Assembly: GCF_001598215.1 (NCBI RefSeq)
Contig: NZ_BCXJ01000001.1
Location: 806,001 to 870,000 of the forward strand
Direction: 5' to 3'
DNA: 64,000 nucleotides
Source: Shouchella clausii
Lineage (GTDB): Bacteria; Bacillota; Bacilli; Bacillales; Bacillaceae_D
Both the position numbers and the translations under genes were made by a program. Of the stretch, positions 58,911 to 64,000 are shown piece by piece. The notes under the pieces were generated by a model. That model was not told where the DNA came from. It was given only the letters and a program-made list of their open reading frames with translations, and did no database searches. Numbering within the stretch: position 1 is the first letter of the stretch; every line of letters starts with the position of its first letter.

Positions 58911-59462
58911 ATGGACTCATTTAAGGGGACAGCCCAAGCATGTGTAGAGGAAATAAGTACGGTTATTGCCCACACAAAGGAAGAAGAGCTGGTGGCGATT
59001 GCCCAAGGACTTAAACAAGCCCGGCGTATTTTTATTAGCGGCGATGGCCGTTCTGGCCTAATGGGCAAAGCGATTGCCATGCGTTTAATGCATGGAGGCT
59101 ACGAGGTGTACGTCGTCGGCGAAACGATTACACCAAGCATTGGTGAAGGCGATGTCCTGCTTCTCGTTTCTGGCTCAGCGACAGGAGTCGCAGCTAGGCA
59201 GTTTATTAAAAAAGCAAGGCAAGCTGGTGCCAAGGTGATGCTTGTGACCGCAAACCGGGAAACAGAATTCGGCGACCTTTGCGAAACATGTTTGTTAGTA
59301 CCAGCAGCGACAAAACAGCGAAAGCCGGATGAACCAAAAACGATTCAGCCCTTAGGTAACCAATTTGACCAAAGTATCCATCTTATATTGGATGCCATTG
59401 TTGTCAAGCTAACAAAAGAAAAACAGGCAGAAATGAAAGGGCGCCACGCCAATTTGGAATAG
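58911..59462 (+). CDS. SIS-domain sugar-phosphate isomerase, 6-phospho-3-hexuloisomerase (HxlB/PHI)-like
   Basis: A 183-residue SIS protein. PHI landmarks: SGDGRSGLMGKAIAMRLMH (residues 43-61), VVGETITPSIGEGD, LVSGSATG and LVTANRETEFGDL. PHIs convert D-arabino-3-hexulose-6-P to fructose-6-P by moving the keto group between C2 and C3. Where usual PHIs carry FEQ near the C-terminus, with a proposed catalytic Glu, this one has FDQ (Asp153), so its substrate may differ. AGGAGGAAG precedes the ATG. It is separated from the HPS-like gene by rpiA and a kinase, and no HxlR regulator is present. Confidence 0.85.
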   Translation: MDSFKGTAQACVEEISTVIAHTKEEELVAIAQGLKQARRIFISGDGRSGLMGKAIAMRLMHGGYEVYVVGETITPSIGEGDVLLLVSGSATGVAARQFIKKARQAGAKVMLVTANRETEFGDLCETCLLVPAATKQRKPDEPKTIQPLGNQFDQSIHLILDAIVVKLTKEKQAEMKGRHANLE

Positions 59463-59478
59463 GAGGGGAACGTCTTAT

Positions 59479-60165
59479 TTGGATAAGCTGAAGAGAATGG
59501 CGGCGGAAGCTGCAGCAGAGTATGTGAAAGATGGCATGAAGATCGGGCTAGGGTCAGGTTCAACTGTGTTTGAATTTGTCCGTGTGTTAGGAGAGAAAGC
59601 AAAACAAGGGCTGAACATACAAGCTGTGGCGGCCTCACGTAAAACGGAAGCGCTCGCTAAGGCGTGTGGCATACACCTCATCGACTTCCCAGCAAGGGGA
59701 AAGCTGGAGGTTACTTTTGACGGAGCCGATGAAATTGCCCCTGGCCTCATGCTGTTAAAAGGGGGCGGCGGGTCGCTTTTACGGGAAAAGCTGGTAGCGG
59801 CAGTGGCGAAGCGTCTCATCGTGATCGCTGATGAAAGCAAGCTTGTAAAGGAGCTAGGCGCTTTCAAACTGCCAGTCGAGATCATTCCATTTGGCTGGGA
59901 AACAACGGCGATGCGGATTGAAGCGCTAGGCGGTGTGGCGAGTTTACGGCAAACGGGAAAAAGTCCATTTGTTTCAGATAACCATAATTGGATACTTGAC
60001 TGTGATTTTGGCACCATTCGCGATCCCTATAGCTTGCACGACGAGTTGAAAAAACTTGTTGGTGTCGTAGAAACAGGCCTATTTTTGAACATGGCTTGCG
60101 AAGCGATTGTAGCAAGGCAAAACGGTATCCATCATTTAACAAAAGGAGACGAATTCAATGTTTGA
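59479..60165 (+). CDS. rpiA: Ribose-5-phosphate isomerase A
   Basis: Interconverts ribulose-5-P and ribose-5-P, 228 residues. RpiA motifs: GLGSGSTV (active-site loop), TFDGADEI, LLKGGGGSLLREKLVA and IADESKLV. TTG start behind AGGAGGGGAA. RpiA is unusual in Bacilli, where RpiB is the common housekeeping form; its place inside a catabolic operon says that the pathway yields ribulose-5-P (or ribose-5-P). Overlaps the kinase gene by 8 nt. Confidence 0.93.
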   Translation: MDKLKRMAAEAAAEYVKDGMKIGLGSGSTVFEFVRVLGEKAKQGLNIQAVAASRKTEALAKACGIHLIDFPARGKLEVTFDGADEIAPGLMLLKGGGGSLLREKLVAAVAKRLIVIADESKLVKELGAFKLPVEIIPFGWETTAMRIEALGGVASLRQTGKSPFVSDNHNWILDCDFGTIRDPYSLHDELKKLVGVVETGLFLNMACEAIVARQNGIHHLTKGDEFNV

Positions 60166-61108
60166 TGTCATTACACTAGGAGATGCAATGATCTCTTTTA
60201 GCCCAAATGCGACGGGACCATTAAAATTTGTCCACTCGTTCGAGCGCCGTGTCGGCGGAGCTGAATTAAATGTGGCGATCGGCTGTTCACGACTCGGTTT
60301 AAAAGCAGGCTGGATTACCCGGCTTGGGAAAGATGAATTTGGCCAGCATATTCAAACATTTGCCCGAGGCGAAGGCGTAGACGTCAGCGAAACGAAACTA
60401 GTCGATGGCTATGCAACATCGCTTAACTTTAAAGAAATCATGGCAAACGGGGCGGGGCGCACTCTTTATTATCGCAATCCGTCGCCTACAGAAACATTAA
60501 AGCCAGAGGATTTACAGCCAGGTTATTTCCAACAAGCAAAGATTCTCCATTTAACAGGGATTTACCCAGCTGTCGCCCCTGGCAATATGGCAGTGACCAA
60601 GCAAGCAATCAAGCTTGCCAAAGAAAATGGCGTAAAAGTTGCTTTTGACCCGAATATCCGTCTGCGCCTTTGGAGCAAAGAGGAAGCGCGACTTGCTCTG
60701 TACCCGCTTTTGCAAGAAGTCGATATTCTCCTCACAGGCGATGAAGAGATGGAAATTATTCTTGGGACAAGCGATCCAGCTGAGATTATCGCCGAAGCGA
60801 CCAAGCTTGGGATTGAACTAGTAGCAATCAAACGAGGGGAGAATGGCTCAATCGGCAGTTATCAGGGCAAAGTCGTCGAGGCAGCACCGGTGCCGGCAGC
60901 AAAAGTCGTCGACACAGTTGGCGCTGGTGACGGCTTTGATGCTGGACTGTTGTATGGCTATCTCCAAGGCTGGCCTCTTGAACGGATGCTGGCATTTGCC
61001 AACACAATAGGATCGATGGTCGTCAGCATTGTCGGGGACAACGAAGGCTTGCCTTATTTAGAAGAAGTGCAAGCGCAGCTCGGTGAGCTTGAACGAATTG
61101 AACGATAG
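60158..61108 (+). CDS. PfkB-family sugar (acid) kinase, KdgK-like
   Basis: A 316-residue ribokinase-fold kinase. Motif 1 GGAELNVAIGCSRLG and motif 2 DTVGAGDGFDAGLL with the catalytic Asp, plus FDPNIRLRLW. Closest in style to 2-keto-3-deoxygluconate kinases (MISFSPNATGPL; YYRNPSPTETL). In this operon it probably phosphorylates the imported sugar or sugar acid at its terminal hydroxyl. AAAGGAG precedes the ATG inside the rpiA end. Confidence 0.9.
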   Translation: MFDVITLGDAMISFSPNATGPLKFVHSFERRVGGAELNVAIGCSRLGLKAGWITRLGKDEFGQHIQTFARGEGVDVSETKLVDGYATSLNFKEIMANGAGRTLYYRNPSPTETLKPEDLQPGYFQQAKILHLTGIYPAVAPGNMAVTKQAIKLAKENGVKVAFDPNIRLRLWSKEEARLALYPLLQEVDILLTGDEEMEIILGTSDPAEIIAEATKLGIELVAIKRGENGSIGSYQGKVVEAAPVPAAKVVDTVGAGDGFDAGLLYGYLQGWPLERMLAFANTIGSMVVSIVGDNEGLPYLEEVQAQLGELERIER

Positions 61109-61131
61109 TTGTTGAGGAAAGGGGAATCGAC

Positions 61132-61761
61132 ATGAAGTTGCAGCTTGCCCTCGACCGCCTTGATTGGGAAACCTGTTTTGCGTTAGTGGAAGATACAAGT
61201 GACGCTATTGATATAATTGAAATAGGCACTGGCGTTATCAAAGAATATGGCATGGAAATCGTAAGGCAAATGCGCAAAGCATTTCCCCGGCACACGTTGC
61301 TTGCAGACATGAAAATTTGCGATGCCGGAAAGCATGAGGCACGACAAGCGTTTGCAGCAGGCGCCGATATCGCAACGGTAATGGCATTCGCTCCAACTAC
61401 CACTATTGGGGAGACAGTTTCAGTAGCCTGCCAAGAAGGCAAAGAAATGATGGTTGACCTCCTTGGCGTCGACAAAACTGAGCAAGTGAAGGCATTGAAA
61501 GAGCTAGGCGTTTCATTTGTCGGACTTCATCTCGGCAAGGACGAACAGCAGCATAAACAGCTGGGGCAAGGACTGTTTCAGTTAGTTGAGAGGACTGGAC
61601 TAAAAACTGCTATTGCCGGCGGTGTTACCATTGAATCGTTGCCAACGATTCTTCCATACCAGCCAGACATTATCATTGTCGGCAGCGGGATCACCAAGGC
61701 CGAAAAGCCAAAAGAAGCGGCGATGCGCATAAAAAAACAAATGAAAGCGTCATTAGGATAA
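61132..61761 (+). CDS. HPS/KGPDC-superfamily lyase (3-hexulose-6-phosphate synthase-like)
   Basis: A 209-residue (beta/alpha)8 protein of the OMP-decarboxylase superfamily. Asp8, Glu30, the DxKxxD motif (Asp59-Lys61-Asp64) and His133 match both HPS and KGPDC. At the discriminating places it is mixed: Lys67 after DAG is KGPDC-like (HPS has Glu), Asp109 is HPS-like (KGPDC Glu112), and Lys136 stands where KGPDC has Arg139 and HPS a neutral residue. So the reaction could be aldol cleavage (formaldehyde) or beta-keto-acid decarboxylation (CO2); both give a pentulose-5-P. AAAGGGG precedes the ATG. Last gene of the operon. Confidence 0.85.
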   Translation: MKLQLALDRLDWETCFALVEDTSDAIDIIEIGTGVIKEYGMEIVRQMRKAFPRHTLLADMKICDAGKHEARQAFAAGADIATVMAFAPTTTIGETVSVACQEGKEMMVDLLGVDKTEQVKALKELGVSFVGLHLGKDEQQHKQLGQGLFQLVERTGLKTAIAGGVTIESLPTILPYQPDIIIVGSGITKAEKPKEAAMRIKKQMKASLG

Positions 61762-61792
61762 CGTTCCTTTTTCCTTATTCACTCGTTTGGCG

Positions 61793-62833
61793 TTACGTGC
61801 AAACAATAGCTGGATTTCTTTCTAGGATGTTAAGCGCCGCTTCACACATCGTTCCCATCTCTGAACGAGTGTAGGCGGCTTTTTTTAGCAAATCAGCATG
61901 ATTAGCAATGCCGATATCGGCTAACGCTTCTTGAAAATAGCCGAACTCTGCTTGATGGCTAGTTGGGCAATCTGCAGCTAATATCATGTGGCAGCGGGCA
62001 AACGTGGCGATGATCCAAAAAACGGCCTCGCGGTGGTGGCCTTCATCAATCAGTTTTTCTGTGCCATCTACCGCCAGCGGACGTGCTTCTAGTGAAATAT
62101 CAGAGCTAAAAAAGAAAGGTGTTTTTTTCAGCTTTACCGTAACGTCAAACGTATGGGCCAGTGCCGTCAAATGACGCTTGGCCTGTTTGGCATCCATGTG
62201 TTGGCAATCTAGTTGGCTAAGCAAATGCTCATATACGTCCTCTAGTTGGTAAGAGGTGAGCACTTCTTTTGCCGCTAAATAACGAAGCCGTACAGTAGGG
62301 TTGCGTAAGGCGGCAACAAGAAAAAGATGGGCGACGACACCAGTCGGGAAAAGCCAGTTCATGACAAGCTCGTGAAACGGTTTTTTAACGTGAAGCTGTT
62401 CTAGCCCTCTCTCTGATTTTGAACGGACATCGTCAAGGCGGCGCTTGACCCATTGTTCTTGGCAAAATTGGCGTGATACTTCCTTTTGCAAAGGCTTGAG
62501 AAACCCTTCTAGGTCAACGATAATCGTATCGGTTTGAAAGGCATGGGCGATATGGTAGTGGGACAGAACGGCCTCAGACGATGAAAGCGCCCTTTCGGGA
62601 ATATATGAAACTTCTAGTAAAACACCTTTATAGCGAAATTTTCCAATTTTTAAAGGAGGCTCCTCTAAAGACGTGACAACCATGATGTCTAAGTCTGAGT
62701 GAGGCGCCAAGTACGAAGTATCTGCCTGTTCAGCGGCGGAACCACTAAAATAAGCTCCTTTGAACCACTTTTTTCCCTCGGCATATGCCCATACCCATTC
62801 ATGAGCAATTTCCTTGGCTTTCCATACCTTCAT
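61793..62833 (-). CDS. Nucleotidyltransferase-like (DNA polymerase beta superfamily) protein
   Basis: A 346-residue soluble protein. N-terminal nucleotidyltransferase motif GSAAEQ...HSDLDIMVV (Gly-Ser, then Asp-x-Asp) with the third acidic residue probably in VLLEVSYIPE. The remaining 220 residues are helical, as in aminoglycoside nucleotidyltransferase-like or KNTase C-domain proteins. ATG at 62833 follows GGGAGG. Antibiotic modification is one possibility, but many such proteins have other roles. Confidence 0.75.
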   Translation of the reverse strand: MKVWKAKEIAHEWVWAYAEGKKWFKGAYFSGSAAEQADTSYLAPHSDLDIMVVTSLEEPPLKIGKFRYKGVLLEVSYIPERALSSSEAVLSHYHIAHAFQTDTIIVDLEGFLKPLQKEVSRQFCQEQWVKRRLDDVRSKSERGLEQLHVKKPFHELVMNWLFPTGVVAHLFLVAALRNPTVRLRYLAAKEVLTSYQLEDVYEHLLSQLDCQHMDAKQAKRHLTALAHTFDVTVKLKKTPFFFSSDISLEARPLAVDGTEKLIDEGHHREAVFWIIATFARCHMILAADCPTSHQAEFGYFQEALADIGIANHADLLKKAAYTRSEMGTMCEAALNILERNPAIVCT

Positions 62834-62951
62834 CAAGCATTCCTCCCTTTATGACTGCTAGGCTTCGCGAGAAAGTCATTTTTTCCTCTATGAAAATTTT
62901 AAAATTAGCGATAAACACATACTCTCCCCCCGTGGTGTATAAGAGTGTAGG

Positions 62952-63008
62952 CTAACGTTCGCATACGTTGTTGTTTGTGGCAGTCACACGTTCTATATGC
63001 CTCTTCAT
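62952..63008 (-). CDS. Possible 18-residue peptide ORF
   Basis: An ATG behind AGGAGTGAGG opens a frame MKRHIERVTATNNNVCER. Too short to trust; reported for completeness of the 390-bp gap. Confidence 0.15.
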   Translation of the reverse strand: MKRHIERVTATNNNVCER

Positions 63009-63075
63009 TAGCCTCACTCCTAGCGTTCTACCAGTCTGAATGAGCTTTTATTTTTAAAATAGAATAACATTTTAA

Positions 63076-63090
63076 TGATAATTATTATCA
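63076..63090. promoter_or_regulatory. Perfect Fur/PerR-type box
   Basis: TGATAATTATTATCA, an exact 7-1-7 palindrome of the Fur consensus TGATAATNATTATCA. It lies where the -35 of the following promoter would be, 135 bp before the ATPase start. Confidence 0.8.
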
Positions 63091-63112
63091 TAAGAAAATC
63101 TTTATAATTATA

Positions 63113-63121
63113 TGGTATACT
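63113..63121 (+). promoter_or_regulatory. Extended -10 promoter of the P1B-ATPase gene
   Basis: TGGTATACT (TG-n-TATACT) without a clear -35 box; the Fur-type box covers the -35 region. Confidence 0.5.
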
Positions 63122-63225
63122 TAATTTTGAACGAATATAAGGCTGTTTTTAAGGACTTAAATGAAATAGAGAAAACGATATTCATTCTCAATTAGTGAAA
63201 ATAATTGAAAAGAGAGGGGATTACA

Positions 63226-64000
63226 ATGGCTGCTACTACAGAGAGACTTGTGATCAATAACCGAAGGAACTGGTTTGGAAAATGGAGGGACCATGCTGAA
63301 CTACTTGCAGCACTTGTATCGGGTGTGCTGATCGTTGTTGGCTGGCTCCTTGACAGCTACGGTCTGGCCGCTGCTGCTATTCCTGTATATTGCGGCGCTT
63401 TTATAATCGGCGGTTATGCAAAGGCAAGGGAAGGCATTGAAGAGACGTTTAAAAACAAACAATTGAACGTGGAAATGTTGATGGTATTCGCAGCGATTGG
63501 CGCAGCTATAATCGGTTACTGGGCAGAAGGAGCCATCTTAATTTTTATTTTCGCTTTAAGCGGCGCTTTAGAGACTTATACAATGGACAAAAGCCATAAA
63601 GAAATTTCGGCGTTGATGAAGTTACAGCCAGAGGAAGCTGTCCTGCTTGAAAGCGGCCAAGAAACGATTGTGCCAGCCGCGAAGTTGCGAATTGGCGATT
63701 CGATTTTAATTCGGCCAGGGGAACGTGTGCCAGCGGACGGAAACATCATAGAAGGAATGACTGCTTTAAATGAAGCGGCTATTACAGGGGAAGCAATCCC
63801 TGTTACGAAAGCAGTCGGGCAAGAGGTATTTGCTGGAACATTAAATGTGCAAGGCTCGGTGGTCGTAACGATAACTAAGCCGATGGAAGAAACAATGTTT
63901 CAAAAAATTATCCGCATGGTACAAACGGCAAAAGAAGAGAAATCGCCTTCGCAACTATTTATTGAGCGCTTTGAAGGACTCTATGTGAAAGTGGTGTTAA
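63226..64000 (+). CDS. P1B-type heavy-metal ATPase (PfeT/ZosA-like), 3' end beyond window
   Basis: The first 258 residues of a metal-transporting P-type ATPase. No N-terminal Cys-x-x-Cys HMA domain; TM segments begin at about residue 25, then the actuator domain with GDSILIRPGERVPADG and AAITGEAIPV. The phosphorylation motif lies past the window edge. Domain layout and the Fur/PerR-type box suggest PfeT (formerly ZosA/YkvW), the Fe(II) efflux pump of B. subtilis; zinc or cobalt transport cannot be excluded. AGAGGGGA precedes the ATG. Confidence 0.85.
   Translation, partial: MAATTERLVINNRRNWFGKWRDHAELLAALVSGVLIVVGWLLDSYGLAAAAIPVYCGAFIIGGYAKAREGIEETFKNKQLNVEMLMVFAAIGAAIIGYWAEGAILIFIFALSGALETYTMDKSHKEISALMKLQPEEAVLLESGQETIVPAAKLRIGDSILIRPGERVPADGNIIEGMTALNEAAITGEAIPVTKAVGQEVFAGTLNVQGSVVVTITKPMEETMFQKIIRMVQTAKEEKSPSQLFIERFEGLYVKVVL

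Noticed and set aside
58911-61761. Simple HxlA-HxlB formaldehyde detoxification module
   Set aside because: No HxlR regulator is present, the two genes are separated, the active-site residues are atypical, and the operon also has a kinase, RpiA and a TRAP importer, none needed for formaldehyde fixation. Kept only as an alternative.

Overview
The window looks like chromosome of an alkaliphilic, spore-forming, low-GC Gram-positive of the Bacillaceae, most like Shouchella (Bacillus) clausii or a close relative. The signs are two alpha/beta-type SASP genes with sigma-G-like promoters, a Lia cell-envelope stress operon, TagGH, strong AGGAGG ribosome sites with frequent GTG/TTG starts, CcpA cre sites, and acidic secreted proteins. 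The species name is inferred from gene content, not from a database search. I saw no rRNA, tRNA, insertion sequence, prophage or CRISPR array.

Layout. 1-5 kb: 3' part of an RND efflux pump, two tandem SASP genes, a YetF-like membrane protein, and a Sco copper lipoprotein. 5-12 kb: organosulfur operon with a LysR regulator, SsuE-like flavin reductase, two flavin-dependent monooxygenases (one SsuD), and the SsuB/A/C importer. 12-20 kb: gdhA with a divergent LysR gene, czrA-czcD zinc efflux, folD behind a ZTP riboswitch, a Cu/Zn-SOD lipoprotein, and a WYL regulator divergent from an SDR gene. 20-22.6 kb: glpF-glpK with a leader terminator typical of GlpP antitermination. 22.9-30 kb: beta-1,3-glucan locus (ABC importer without an ATPase, LacI repressor, secreted GH81-CBM56 glucanase) with two copies of one 14-bp palindromic operator. 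30-31.2 kb: a cupin and a His/Asp/Cys-repeat protein, probably spore-related. 31.5-35 kb: liaI-liaH-liaF-liaS-liaR. 35-36.6 kb: modAB. 36.9-45.4 kb: arabinan locus (AraR, AraNPQ-like importer, GH51 arabinofuranosidase, secreted GH43 arabinanase) with AraR-like operators. 45.5-55 kb: Ca2+-type P-ATPase, GNAT protein, tagGH, MazG-like protein, M42 peptidase, and a PadR/HAAS/membrane operon. 55-61.8 kb: LacI-controlled operon with a TRAP importer, SIS isomerase, RpiA, PfkB kinase and an HPS/KGPDC-superfamily lyase. 61.8-64 kb: a nucleotidyltransferase-like protein and the start of a PfeT/ZosA-type P1B-ATPase behind a perfect Fur-type box.

The most interesting system is the 55.0-61.8 kb operon. 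Importer, kinase, keto-isomerase, a lyase with active-site residues mixed between 3-hexulose-6-phosphate synthase and 3-keto-L-gulonate-6-phosphate decarboxylase, and ribose-5-phosphate isomerase together suggest a catabolic route that ends in ribulose-5-phosphate. A coherent but untested version is 2-ketogluconate -> 2-keto-6-phosphogluconate -> 3-keto-6-phosphogluconate -> ribulose-5-P + CO2. Other notable items are the His/Asp/Cys repeat protein, the LWWP-repeat membrane proteins behind a PadR regulator, and several regulatory elements read directly from the DNA.
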